Origin: Owenia fusiformis
Lineage: Eukaryota > Annelida > Polychaeta > Sabellida > Oweniidae
Assembly: GCA_903813345.2 (NCBI GenBank)
Contig: CAIIXF020000013.1
Span: forward strand, 364,508 to 428,507
Reading direction: 5' to 3'
DNA length: 64,000 nucleotides
Shown here: positions 29,936-43,445 of the stretch, piece after piece
Position numbering within the stretch: position 1 is the stretch's first letter
Layout: each line of letters opens with the position of its first letter
Notes under the pieces: generated by a model
Seen by the model: the letters and a program-made list of their open reading frames with translations, nothing else
Databases searched by the model: none
What the model was told of the DNA's origin: nothing
Made by a program: the position numbers and the translations under genes

Positions 29936-31728
29936 ATTGATCTTAAGTCCTGTTAAGTTATACCTAGATAATTACCATTTATAATACAGAGTAAGAAATT
30001 AATTGTGATGTATAAAGTGCCATTAATTTGTAGTGTAGTTTGTTTTATGTTGAACAAAATGAGTTCTTTGTATAGTAGCCATGTGTTGATATTATTTACA
30101 ATCTTAGTGTTCAGATTGAAAGAAATTGACAATCAAAACATTTTTGTTAAAATGTTTTAAAACAAAATGATCAGAGATAAGTAATGTAAGAGTGTACATG
30201 TTACATCATAATCAAAAAGAGCAGTCATTGTTCAAATCAAACAGAGTAATGTTGAATTATAACTTTGATTCATAGGTTCATAAGTCACAATTAAACTTAA
30301 AATTAAACTCATGTACTGTACGTAGATTGTGCGTAATAAACCTTTCCAATAAAATCTGACACATTTTGGTATATCAAGGATCAACTATGATATTTTGGCT
30401 AGATTGATGATGCCATTGGTTGTACTTTTCAAAATAAGCAGTTATTTTTGCTTAAACACATTGCTAGCTACATTATACAACCAATGACATCATGAATCTG
30501 ATTACTATATGGTAGTTTCTTTGATGTTCCAAATGGTGGCATGGTTTAGGTCTATTGTCTTCTTTAGTGGTTTCTAGCTGAAGACAATACCATGCATCTA
30601 TTGCAGCATGTACACTGTTATGATGAAAACAACTGTATATTTATTTTACTGTTTTGGTAATCTGTCTTTCACTTGAACCAATAATGGTCAAGTAAAGTGC
30701 TGTGTTAGTACTACTACTTTGCTTACTTTTAAGTATCCCCTACTAAAACATCATAGATGTGAATAATTATATGTTAATTCATTAATATATTTAATATTGA
30801 TTAAAAATCAAGCCAAATATATAGATTGAAACAATCATTAATCAATACATTATTAAGATGCTTGAAAACAGTTTCATTTGTGTTAACAACTTCTCTGTGG
30901 AGTACATTTGTCCTGTATTCTTCCAGTTTTCTGTCAATCATTTCTGTTTTCACAACCTTATCTGCAGATCGTAGTTGTTCAGTGTGGTATTAAAATAGCT
31001 AAATAAAAGTGTATGTATAATCTTTGAAGTATGAATGTACAGAAAACATTTTGTAGGTAAAGTATTTATATATTATTATATATACAGTATTGTAAATATT
31101 ATATACCGATTGTTTTTAATTAATGACATGAATACATGACAAGCATGTAACATTATAAACTATGTCATATTTATTTCACAAAGTAGTTTAGTAATTACAG
31201 GATACATTTTGTTATTAAGCAGTTGACAATCTAAAAATCTAACTTCTGCTGTAAAAATGATGAAATATTTGATATTCATGGTCTAACTTCAAAATTTCTT
31301 TTAAAGATGTCTAAATCTTGATCACAACAAAGAATAATCTATCAGGAAAAATATATTTCGTTACCCAAATCATCAATCAACAGTTGTGGATCATAAAATG
31401 CTGATGAATCTTTTAATTTCACATGATCACAACAGGCAAAAATACAAAATGAACCAGACACGTTAAAGGGTTTGCTAAATAGCTTTGAAATCTAATTTAT
31501 GTCTTGTTTTTAATGAGATTTTGTGTTTTTGTCAATATTTTCTTCTATTTAATGGCATATTTGAATTCCTTGTGTACAGGTAATTTTCTATTAAATCAAT
31601 GTTAAATCAACTGATTTACACAGTTATTTACCTTTATTCCCAGGTTTTCAAGTTTTCTGAATAAGATAAAGACTATGTTATGCCCATTGATGCAATGTGA
31701 AATCTTTCAAAGTAAATTTTCTCTTTAA
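29936..31728 (+). other. Non-coding flank shared by both arms
   Basis: AT-rich sequence matched in reverse by about 50105-53868, apart from two insertions there. It contains a small palindrome at 30401-30499. No gene seen. Confidence 0.6.
30401..30499. repeat. Palindrome around ccattggttgta
   Basis: agattgatgatgccattggt...tgta (30401-30424) pairs with tacaaccaatgacatcatga...atct (30476-30499), three mismatches in 24. It is conserved in the other arm near 53380-53480. Probably a small MITE remnant. Confidence 0.7.
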
Positions 31729-32134
31729 CGTTTCATAATTTTAAATCATAATCCACATGACAAGATCATGGTTACATGCCGATGGAGTTTTGCACAAATC
31801 CAAATGGAAATACTTGAGATTAATTGACTTTTTGGTGTGAATTTTCTCCCAATTATTCTTAGCAATCCCCATATTGTTACAAATCGCAATTTTCTACAAA
31901 ATTATTTTTGTAAACCCCGATTTTCTGCAGATTTTTAGAAATCCCGATTTTCTACCAATTTATAATTTAGTTTAGTTTAAAATTGTTGATTTAATTTTTG
32001 TCACCCCTTTTTGCTCACGATTTCTATTTGAAATCCCGATTTATTCTTTGTAAAAGAATTCCAGATTTTCCTGAAAATATCCAGTTTTTCATCTCGAAAG
32101 AAAAATCTAGAATTTTCCTGATTTAAAAAAAGAT

Positions 32135-32456
32135 ATACTGTACGCCCGGTATTTTTTGCGTGCGATTTAGTTTTGCGCATTTCGCGATTGTGTTAAAATT
32201 GCAAAAATTAATCATCGCAAATTTCGACAATTAAAGGCTCAGGTGCACTAAGATCTAGAAATCGTAAATCTTATCCAATTATGACATTGGGTAGGTGTTA
32301 TTCCTGTAGATAAGTGAAATTAGTTTACAGAGCTTGAAGATTCAGAGTAAAATTGAATTTAAACCTTTGAAATCCGCGAAATTTAATGGCCACGAAATTG
32401 GTATTTCTCAAAATTTGCAAAATTAAAACTCGCGAAATTAACTGGGGGTACAGTAT
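32135..32456. mobile_element. MITE-like element with atactgtac ends
   Basis: The left end, atactgtacgccc, and the right end, gggggtacagtat, are inverted repeats with two mismatches. The interior is rich in cgcgaaatt-type words in both directions, making an imperfect palindrome. Non-coding. Confidence 0.75.
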
Positions 32457-33150
32457 CTTGATTTTTATTTATATTTTACTTGACAGGTATGGGTACGCTT
32501 TGCTGGAAGTTTACTCTTTTCCTTTTATAGTTCTTAAGCTAGACTGTAAAACTGCAATGTATCAATAGATTATGGTCATGATGGTTGTAATGATTAGTAC
32601 TGGTTGTTATACTTCAATAAAATGTTTATGGGTAAAATATTTGTTCTGTTCTTACTACTGTACTAGCGATATTAGATATCCTCAGTATAAGTTTAAGACT
32701 CTGATTTTTATGTCACCAAAAAGAGTGGTTACACTGCAACAAGGTAACTTCTATGAGTTTGTCTCGTTTAAAACACTACCATTCTAAATAACACCATGAG
32801 CACAAGCTTTTATTGTTCCCCCGTAAAAAATTTAATTTCCAAATGACCTAATTTCATATTTTGAGGATCAAATAAATGGCCAATTTTTTTTATAGTTTTT
32901 GGAGTTTAAAATTAGTGAAATAGTGAAAACTAACGATTTGACCTAATTCTTGACCTTTGTCCTAGATAAACATTTGACCTAATTTCCCAGAATGCCAGAT
33001 ACATTTCTTAGTTGACATGTAAGTTGGCTTAAAGATGCACTATACTAAAGGTTCTCGCCCAGACAATCAATGCTGTCCCATTATTATTGCTCATATAATA
33101 TCTTACATACAATTGATATATCTTGAGAACAACTTTTGGGCATATTATTG

Positions 33151-33323
33151 CCGGTGTAAAAGGGTAGGAGGTCCTATCAAATTATGGTCCTACTCTCCAT
33201 TGATTTATATGGTGACCTAAATACAACTCTTTCCCTCATTATCTTATACGCAATCAGGGCCAGTAAGGGCCGTTAAGAAAGGGGACCATAATCCCTGGGG
33301 GACCATCATTTCTTTTACACCGG
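33151..33323. mobile_element. Small inverted-repeat element (ccggtgtaaaag ends)
   Basis: ccggtgtaaaag at 33151-33162 and cttttacaccgg at 33312-33323 form perfect 12-bp ends, with weaker internal pairing (aggtccta, ggtccccc and tggtcc words). Tattg-like words lie close to both ends, but no exact adjacent duplication was found. Confidence 0.65.
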
Positions 33324-35005
33324 TATATTGAAAAAATCAACAAAACAACCAACCTTCAGAATAAAACACAATTGATTCCACAACTAGCGAGAGGAATCCC
33401 CGTTTAGTCACACAAGCGCCCACAAGTGCATTGAACCAGGCAGCCAATCAGGTAAATGATAAACAAATTCAAATACCAATCCGATAACAAGGGGATTTTC
33501 CCGGTAAACTTAAACCTCAGATTGAATTAATTTCATTGAAAATAAAAGCGGAGGATTTGGGACTTCTTTGTTGGTAAGTAGATAGGTGAATATGTGATGA
33601 AACTCAGTATGCAAAAAGGTCCAGAGGGGTCTTGATTGTGCTTTCCTATAGTATAGAGTCTCTTTAAGTGGGTTGATATAGTTGGCGAGAAATTGGGGGG
33701 GGGGGGGGGGGTGAAAGAAAGAAAGAAGAAGAACTAGAATGGTTAATTGAACTACTTTTCAGACACCATATCTCAAAAGTGGGTCAAAATACTTTGTGAC
33801 GGCAAAAGGCTAACACTATTAACACACTTTCTACTACCTGTATACAAAATTTAAAAAAAATCATTTAAGGGTTCCGATAAGCTTCCCGTATAAAATGAAA
33901 ATCTCCCTTTTATAAATGTGTGACGATCTATACTGTACCAATGTTATATAAAAGTTAGAGGTGTTGACACAACGACCTCGAGCCTTTGAACCCTTGAGTA
34001 TTATTCCGGGATCGAGCCTTTTATACTAAATGGTGAGCAACACCAGAAACGAGCGTTCGATTTGCTAAACGATATGCGTCACCCTTTAAATGTAGTGTCA
34101 GACCTAGATTTTGGCATTTTGGTGTCCTAATTTTGAAGCAAAGAAGCTTTTGAGATTCCCTTCTTTTATATGCTTTCATTATGTTTAGCTGTACTCAGTC
34201 TATATCTCGTATTTTTACACTTCAAAAAATTATTTGGTCCCATTGATTTAACATGAGGCACCAAATTTAGCGATTTTTGAGATTTCAAAACGCCATAACT
34301 TTTATTCCGGAAGTCAGATCGAAATTTGGTTTGCAGATTTGGATTCCTGAGATTTGTAACTCATACAATATATTTCGAGAGTTTTTTATTTTGACCTACT
34401 TTCCCGACACCATATCTCAAAAATGGGTCAAAATACTTTCTGACGGCAAAAGGCTTACACTATAAGCATACTCTTGGCTATCTGTATACTAAATTTCGAA
34501 GAATATCATTAAAGTGTAGTGTCAGTATCTCAAAAATAAGGAAAAACTAAAAATTTGACCTAGATTTTGACCTGGGCCTTTTAGTGTCCAAAGGATGAGT
34601 CTGGGTATGAGTCAGGGTTTCGAATTTCAAAATCTGAATAACCTCAGACATTGTATATTTTATTTTACCTTAATATGTTATCTTTCTTATGAATGCCATA
34701 TTTTGCCATTTGGACAGTCAAATGAAGAAGATAATTGGCATCAAAGACTATACCTAATTCTGCACCATTATTTCTAAAAATAACAATGCCAAATTATTTT
34801 TAGTGATTTTTCAAAATATAAGTGAGTAGATCCTCCAACTATTGTGGAATTGAACAAAAGAGTATTGAATGTAAGTTGTTGATCATTGGTGACTTGTGTC
34901 AATGGGTATTTAAAGGATTATAATATAAAAAAAACTGCAGGGTGCCCAAATTTTCTATTTCAATTCTGCTGTATATTGGTGATTTATTTCTTATGAATTG
35001 AAGGT

Positions 35006-35103
35006 GAGCACAGGTGTAAGGTTTGAATTTTATCATTCATTTAAGTCACTAATAAGTTGAACTAACAGAATCAGCCAAAAATTCAAACCTTGCACTTGTG
35101 CTC
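35006..35103. repeat. Inverted repeat, 27-bp arms
   Basis: gagcacaggtgtaaggtttg...aatttta near 35006-35032 pairs with aaaaattcaaaccttgcact...tgtgctc at 35077-35103, three or four mismatches. Non-coding. Confidence 0.7.
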
Positions 35104-38100
35104 TATGTTTAAAACAAAAGTTTAGTGAAATATTAGAGATATCAATAGGTAGCCATTTTGGATTTACTTCATCATGGCAAGACACTAGATATAGTACTTC
35201 TAATGTGCAGTATGTTCCAAAAGACTGGCACCCAAGCAGCGCAGGACAGTAAGTAGTAAATCCATACTTGGGAAAGCAATTGAAACACTAAAAAGGAAGC
35301 CTCTCCCAGAGAAATCCTATATTTGCCAAAAATGTAGAGATACAATTTCTCACATCAAATGGCAGCTATCTTGTTTTCCTCCTTCAAATTAAAACTGGCG
35401 GGAAATTCAAAAGTTTGAAAAAATTAAAATCCTAAAATATGATTAAAAAATATGATTTTCTTTTTAATTCTTCATTGGTCTATAAGTTATTTCTACTTCA
35501 TATTTCATTCATGTTGCAATTAGTGTTTTTTATACGATAACGACTATTTGTTTTTTGATGGGATACTTATTTTAACTCTCAGCAGGTGGTTCATTGTGCA
35601 TCAAAATGATGGAAAAGTGCATACACTTATCAAATATAACTAGAACAGTAATAAAAACCATATTTCACATTCATTTGAGTGAAGGACCAAAATGGCATAT
35701 ACCCGGACTCATCCTTTAGTAGCTGAGTAAGTAGCTAAGCAAGTAACTAGTTAAGTAATTAAGTAAGTAGTCAATTTAGGAATTTTTGGAAGTATATATG
35801 ATCATTTTGCATCGTGGATACTGGCAAGTGCGAATTTCAAATTTCAAAATGGCGTAGAATCTGAACCGGGGGTCGGATTGCAATTTCAGATTCGGATTCC
35901 TGAGGAAATTCCACCCCTAATTCATAACTCATACGTTAAATTTGGAGATTTTTTATTTTGACCTACTTTTCGGACACCATATTTCAAAATGGCTCAAAAT
36001 ACTTTCAGACGGCAAAAGACTAACACTATAGGCATACTTTTGGCTATTTGTATACCAAATTTCAAGGAATATTGTTAAAGTGTAGTGTCAGTTTCGCAAA
36101 ATTAAGGAAAAACTCAAAATTTGACCTAGATTTGACTTTGGCCTTTTAGTGTTCAAATTTTGAGACAAAGTAAATTTTGAGGTCCACTTTTCTTGTAGGC
36201 TTTCATTAGGTTGGCTGCATTCAGTCTAAATCTTGTGTTTTTACAATTCATACTTTTTTTCAGCCCCATTGCATTAACATGGGACAACCAAAAACAAACA
36301 AACAAAATCGGTAAGAGTAATCAAAAAACGATTTGCCCTTCAGAATTAGCTTTTTGTCATAAGTACATGATGAAAAAAACCGGAGCGAAAACATTGAAAG
36401 ACGACTGAGAAAAGTGGTGAATTAGTGAAAATCCAAGATTTGACCTAGTTCTTGACCTATGACCTAGATAAAAATTTGACCTAATTTCCCAGAAAGCCAG
36501 ATACATTCCCTAGTCAACCATGTAGGTTGGATTAAGTAAGATGTTATAGTTGGAACGAAAATCTGTTAGGAGGAAGAAAGAAAAAGAAGAATAATTATAT
36601 TTCAAAACTAGGTCAAAATACCTTTTGACGGCAAAAGGCTGACACTATTAGCATACTCTTGGCTATCTGTATAGTAAATTTCAAAAAGAAATATTTGATT
36701 GTAGTGTCAGGATCGTAAAAACAAGAAAAATCATAGATTTGACCTAGTTTTTGACCTTGGCATTCAAATGTCCAAATTTTGAATTAGGTTAGCTTTACTG
36801 GTCCTCTAACTATTGTAGTTCATCTCTAATTTTATTTGTATCTGGTATTTTTCAATTCATGTATTTTCATTTTTCCCATTAACATAACATAGGGATATTG
36901 TCATATCGGTCTTTCGAGATTTCAAAGCGCCAGAACTTCTGAACTGGAAGTTGGAATGAAATTTGGCTTGCAGATTCGGATTTCTGAGAAAATTCTTCCC
37001 TTAATTCATAACTCATACGTTGTATTTGGAAAATTTAATATTTTGACCTACATTTCGGACACCATATTTCAAAAGTGGGTCGAAATACTTTCTGACGGCA
37101 AAGGGCTAACACTATTAGCACTCTCTTTCCAACCTGTATACAAAGTTTTGAAGCAAATCATCTAAATATAGTGTCATAATCGCAAAAATAAGGAAAACTA
37201 TGAATTTGACCTAGATTTTGACCTAGGAATTTTGGTGTCCAAATTTTGGACCTAAGTAGCCTTCGAGGTCCCCTTCTTTCATAGGCTTTCATTATGTTAA
37301 GCTGTACTCAGTTCATATCTAGTATTTTACACTTCAAAAAAATCTTTTTTCGCATTGACATAATATGGAGCACCAAATTTGGCGATTTTTGAGCTTTCAA
37401 AACGTCATAACTTCCGAACCGGAAGTTGGATCAAAATTTGGTTTGCAGATTCGGATTCCTGAGAAAATTGTACCCTTAATTCATAACTCATACGTTAAAT
37501 TTGGAGAACTTTTTATTTTGACCTACTTTTCAGACACCATATCTCAAAAGTGGGTCAAAATACTTTCTGACGGCAGAAGGCTAACACTATAAGCACACTC
37601 TTTGCTACCTGTATACAAAATTTCGAAGCAAATCATTGAAGTGTATAATGTCAGAATCGCAAAAATAAGGAAAAACTATGAATTTGACCTAGATTTTGAC
37701 CTAGGCATTTTGGTGTCCAAATTTTAAAGCTAGATAGCCTTCGAGGTCCCCTTCTTTTATAGGCTTTCAGAATGTTAAGCTGTTCTCCGTTTATATCTGG
37801 TATTTTACACTTCAAAAAAAATCTTTTTTCTCATTGACATAACATGGGGCACCAAATTTAGCGATTTTTGACCTTTCAAAACGCCATCACTTCGGAACTG
37901 AAAGTTGGATTAAAATTTGGTTTGCAGATTCGGATTCCTGGGAAAATTCTACCCTTAATTCATAGCTCATATGTTAAATTTGGAGAACTTTTTATTTTGA
38001 CCTACTTTTCGGACACCATATCTCAAAAGTCGGTCAAAATACTTTCTGACGGCAAAAGGCTTACACTATAAGCACACTCTTTGCTACCTGTATACAAAAT

Positions 38101-40649
38101 TTTGAAGTAAATTATTAAAGTGTAGTGTCAGAATCGTAAAAATAAGGAAAAACTATGAATTTGACCTAGATTTTGACCTAGGCATTTTGGTGTCCAAATT
38201 TTGAAGCTATGTAGCTTTTGAGGTCCCCTTCTTTTATAAGCATTCATTATGTTAAGCTGGACTCAGTCTATATCTTGTATTTTACACTTCGAAAAAGTCT
38301 TTTTTCCCATTGACTTAACATAGGCACCAAATTTAGCGATTTTTGAGCTTTCAAAACGCCATAGCTTCCGAACCGGAAGTCCGATCCAAATTTGGTTTGC
38401 AGTTTCAGATTCCTGAGATCATTCTACACTTATTTCATAACTCACATGTTGAATTTGGAGAATTTTTTGTTCTGACCTACTTTCCGGACGCCATATCTCA
38501 AAATCGGTAAGAGTAATCAAAAATCTGATGGCACACTTATGAAAGGGCTTTTTCTAAGCTACATGATGAAAGTAAGATGAAGGAGTTAGATGAAAGATGT
38601 AGGAAGATAAATGTCAGAATGTTGAAAATGTAGGACGTGACCTAGTTCTTGACCTTTGACCTAGATAAAAATTTGACCTAATTTCCCAGAAAGCCAGATA
38701 CATTCCCTAGTCAACCATGTAGGTTGGATTAAGTAAGATGTTATAGTTGGAGAGAAAATCTGTTAGGAGGAAGAAAGAAGAAGAAGAAGAAGAAGAAAAA
38801 GAATAATAAGAAAACAGGCAAAAACAATAGACTCCAGATTTTCAATCTGGAGTCTAATAATAACTAGACATGTAAATTGAACAAGTTCAATTTAAGACTC
38901 CAGATTTCACATTTTTATTAAGCTGAGTCATCCAGAACTTGTAAACTGAGTCATTCAGAATAAGCTGAGTCAGCTAGAATATAGACATTTAAGCAACTTT
39001 TAAGAAGGCTATCTTCGACTCTATTACCTTAATATGGGGATATCATCATATCGACTTTTCGAGACTTCAAACCGCTATAACTATCTAACCAGAAGTTAGA
39101 TCGAAATTTAGTTTAAAGATTCTGATTCCTGAGAAAATTCTACCCTTAATTCATAACTCATACGTTAAATTTGGATAATTTTTTATTTTGACCTACATTT
39201 CGGACACCATATCTCAAAAGTGGGTCAAAAAACTTTCTTACGGCAGAAGGCTAACACTATAAGCACACTCTTTGCTACCTGTATACAAAATTTTGAAGCA
39301 AATCCTTAAAGTGTAATGTCAGAATCGCAAAAATAAGGAAAAACTATGAATTTGACCTAGATTTTGACCAAGGCATTTTTACGTCCAAATTTTAAAGCTA
39401 GATAGCCTTCGAGGTCCCCTCCTTTTATAGGCTTTCAGAATTTTAAGCTGTACTCAGTCTTTATCTGGTATTTTACACTTCAAAAAATCATTTTTCTCAT
39501 TGACATAACATGGGGCACCAAATTTAGCGATTTTTGAGCTTTCAAAACCCCATAACTTTCGAACCGGAAGTCGGATCGTAATTTGGTTTGCAGATTTGGA
39601 TTCCTGACAAAATTCTACCCCTAATTCATAACTCATACGTTAAATTTGGAATTTTTTTATTTTGACCTACTTTTTGGACACGCCATAACTTCCGAACCGG
39701 TAGTCGGATCGAAATTTGGTTTGCAGATTCGGATTCCTGAGAAGATTCTACCCTTAATTCATAACTCATACGTTGAATCTGGAGAATTTTTTATTTTGAC
39801 CTACTTTTCGGACACCATATCTCAAAAGTGGGTCAAAATACTTTCTGACGGCAAAAGGCTAACACTATAAGCACACTCTTTGCTACCTGTATACAAAATT
39901 TTGAAGTAAATTATTAAAGTGTAGTGTCAGAATCGTAAAAATAAGGAAAAACTATGAATTTGACCTTGATTTTGACCTAGGCATTTTGGTGTCCAAATTT
40001 TGAAGCTATGTAGCTTTTGAGGTCCCCTTCTTTTATAAGCATTCATTATGTTAAGCTGTACTCAGTCAATATCCTGTATTTTACACTTCGAAAAAGTCTT
40101 TTTTCCCATTGACTTAACATAGGCACCAAATTTAGCGATTTTTGAGCTTTCAAAACGCCATAACTTCCGAACGGGAAGTCCGATCTAAATTTGGTTTGCA
40201 GATTTGGATTCCTGAGAAAATTCTACATCTTTTTCATAGCTCACACCTTCGATTTGGAGCATGTTTAGGCGTGACCTACATTTCGGACGCCGTATCTCAA
40301 AATCGGTAAGAGTAATCAAAATTCTGATGTCATATCTTTGATTCGCCTTTTTCTAAGCTACACGATGAAAAAAAGATGAAGGAGTTACGAAGAATATTGA
40401 CGAAGATATGATGAAGAATGTTGAAAATGTAAGATTTGACCTAGTTCTTGACCTTTGACCTAGATAAAAATTTGACCTAATTTCCCAGAAAGCCGGTTTC
40501 AGTCTTTAGTTAACCATGTAAGTTAGATTAAGTAAGCTGTTATAGTTGACGAGAAATTTGGTGAGGAGGAAGAAAAAAGAATAATAATAACTAGATTTGT
40601 GAAATTGAACAAGTTCAATTTAAGACTCCAGATTTATTTGACCTAGATA

Positions 40650-40880
40650 GATCAGTAAAGAGCTGAGTAAGTAACTGAGTAATTAGCTGAGTAAGTACCT
40701 TAGTAGTAGTTAAGTAAGTAGCTGAGTAAGTAACTGAGTAAAAAGCTGAGTAGGTAGCTGAGTAAGTAGCTGAGTAAGTACCTGAGTTAGTAGCTGAGTA
40801 AGTTGCTAAGGAAGTAATAACTAATTAAGTAATTGAGTAAGTAGTCAAATAAGTAGCTGAGTAGGTAGAGAGGTAAAGTA
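40650..40880 (+). repeat. gtagctgagtaa microsatellite
   Basis: About 230 bp of imperfect 8- and 12-bp units (gagtaagtagct). Near-identical blocks recur at about 43505-43735 and 45575-45805, and a shorter one at 35720-35775, always at the same place within the higher-order repeat. Confidence 0.9.
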
Positions 40881-43445
40881 GGGTATGCAGGAATTTTTGA
40901 AAATATATTTGATCAATTCTGCATCGTGAATACTGGCAAGTGCGAATTTCAAACTTCAAAATGGCGTAGAATCTAAACCGGGGGTCGGATTGCAATTTTA
41001 ATTTCAGATCCAGATTCCTGAGGAAATTCTACCCCTAATTCATAACTCATACTTTAAAATTGGAGAACTTTTTATTTTGACCTACATTTCGGACACCATA
41101 TCTCAAAAGTGGGTCAAAAAACTTATTGACGTCAAAATGTTAACATTATTAGCACACTCTTTGCTACAAGTTTACAAAATTTCGGAGAATATCATTGAAG
41201 TGTAGTGTCAGAATCGCAAAATAAAAAAAACTATGAATTTGACCTAGATTTTGAACTAGGTATTTTGGTGTCCAAACTTTGAAGGAAAGTAGCTTTTGAG
41301 GTCCCCTTCTTCTATGGGCTTTCATTATGTTTAGCTGTACTCATTCTATATCTCATATTTTTATACTTCAAAAAATTATTCGGTCCCATTGATTTAACAT
41401 TGGGCACCAAATTTAGCGATTTTTGAGATTTCAAAACGCCATAACTTCAGAACAAGTAGTCGGATCGAAATTTGGTTTGCAGATCTAGATTTCTGAGAAA
41501 ATTCTACCCTTAATTCATAACTCATACGTTAAATTTGGAAAACTTTTAACTTTGGCCTACTTTTCGGACACCATATCTCAAAAGTGGGTCAAAATACTTT
41601 CTGACGGCAAAACGCTAACACTATTAGCATACTCTTTGCTACCTGTATACAAAATTTTAAAGCAAATCATTTAAATATAGTGTCAGAATCGCAAAAATAA
41701 GGGAAAACTATAAATTTGACCTAGATTTTGACCTAGGCATTTTGGTGTCCAAATTTTGGAGCTAAGTAGCCTTCGAGGTCCCCTTCTTTAATAGGCTTTC
41801 ATTATATTAAGCTGTACTCAGTCTATATCTCGTATTTTACACTTCAAAAAAATCTTTTTTCCCATTGACATAACATGGGGCAGCAAATTTAGCGATTTTT
41901 GAGCTTTCAAAACACCATAACTTCTGAACAGGAGGTCGAATCAAAATTTGATTTGCAGATTCGGATTCCTGATAAAATTCTACCCCTTATTCATAACTCA
42001 TACGTTACATTTGAAGATTTTTTATTTTGACCTACTTTTGGGACACCATATCTCAAAAGTGGGTCAAAATACTTTTTGACGGCAAAAGGCTAACACTATT
42101 AGCACACTCTTGGCTACATGTATACACAATTTCGAAGAATATAATTCAAGTGTAGTGTCAGAATCGCAAAAATAAGGAAAAGCTTTGAATTTGACCTAGA
42201 TTTTTACCTAGGCATTTTGTTGTCCAAATTTTCAAGATTAGAAGGTTTTGAGGTCCCCTTCTTTTATGGGCTTCCATTATGTTTAGCTGTACTTAGTCTA
42301 CATCTCGTATTTTACACTTCAAAAAAAAAAATTTTCCCATTGACATAACATGGGGCACCAAATTTAGCGATTTTTGAGCTTTTAAAACGCCATAACTTCC
42401 GAACCGGAAGTCGGATCGAAATTTGGTTTGCAGATTTGGATTCCAGAGAAAATTCTATCCTTAAGTCATAGCTCATACGTTAAATTTGGAAACTTTTTAT
42501 TTTGACCTACTTTTCGGACACGCCATTACTTCCAAACCGGTAGTCGTATCGAAATTTGGTTTGCAGATTCGGATTCCTGAGAAAATTCTATACTTAATTC
42601 ATAACTCAAACGTCAAATTTTGAGAATTTTTTATTTTGACCTACTTTTCGGACACCATATCTCAAAAATGGGGCAAAATACTTTCTGACGGCAAAAGGCT
42701 CACACTATTAGCAGACTCTTAGCTACATGTATACAAAATTTCGAAGAATATAATTAATCTGTTGTGTCAGAATCGCAAAAATAAGGAAAAACTTTGAATT
42801 TGACCTAGATTTTGACCTAGGCATTTTGGTGTCCAAATTTTGAAGCTAGATGGCTTATGAGGTCCCCTTCTTTTAAAAGCTTTCATTATATTTAGCTGAA
42901 CTCAGTCTATATTTCGTATTTTTCACTTCAAAAAAATCTTTTTTCCCATTGACTTAACATGGGGCACCAAATTTAGCGATTTTTGAGCTTTCAAAACGCC
43001 ATAACTTCCGAACGGGAAGTCGGATCAAAATTTGGTTTGCAGATTCGGATTCCTGAGAAAATTCTACCCTTATTTCATAGCTCATATGTTAAATTTGGAG
43101 AACTTTTTGGTTTTGACCTACTTTCAGGACGCCATATCTCAAAATCGCTAAGAGTAATCAAAAAACGGATGGCACACTCTCGATTTGTTTTTTTCTAAGC
43201 TACATGTAGAAACTAAGGTGAAGTAGTTACGACAAACAACAACGAAGATAATTGACAGAATGTTGATTTGACCTTGATTTGACCTAGTTCTTGACCCTTG
43301 ACCTAGATAAAAATTTGACCTAATTTCCCATCATCCCAGGTACTGCCCCTAGTTGATCATGTAAGCAGCTTAAAGTAAATTCTTTTAGTTGGTGAGAAAT
43401 CTGGGAAGGAGGAAGATTCTGAAAGAATAATAATAATAATAATAA

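Larger units (their letters stand above)
31729..35869. other. 4.1-kb block absent from the other arm
   Basis: In the other arm the sequence equivalent to 31728 joins directly to the equivalent of about 35870 (junction near 50105-50110). This block was therefore gained here or lost there. It contains decayed repeats of atcccgattttct at 31870-32060, a TIR element at 32135, palindromes at 33151 and 35006, a run of 17 G at 33695-33711 and early satellite units from about 33740. No gene seen. Confidence 0.7.
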
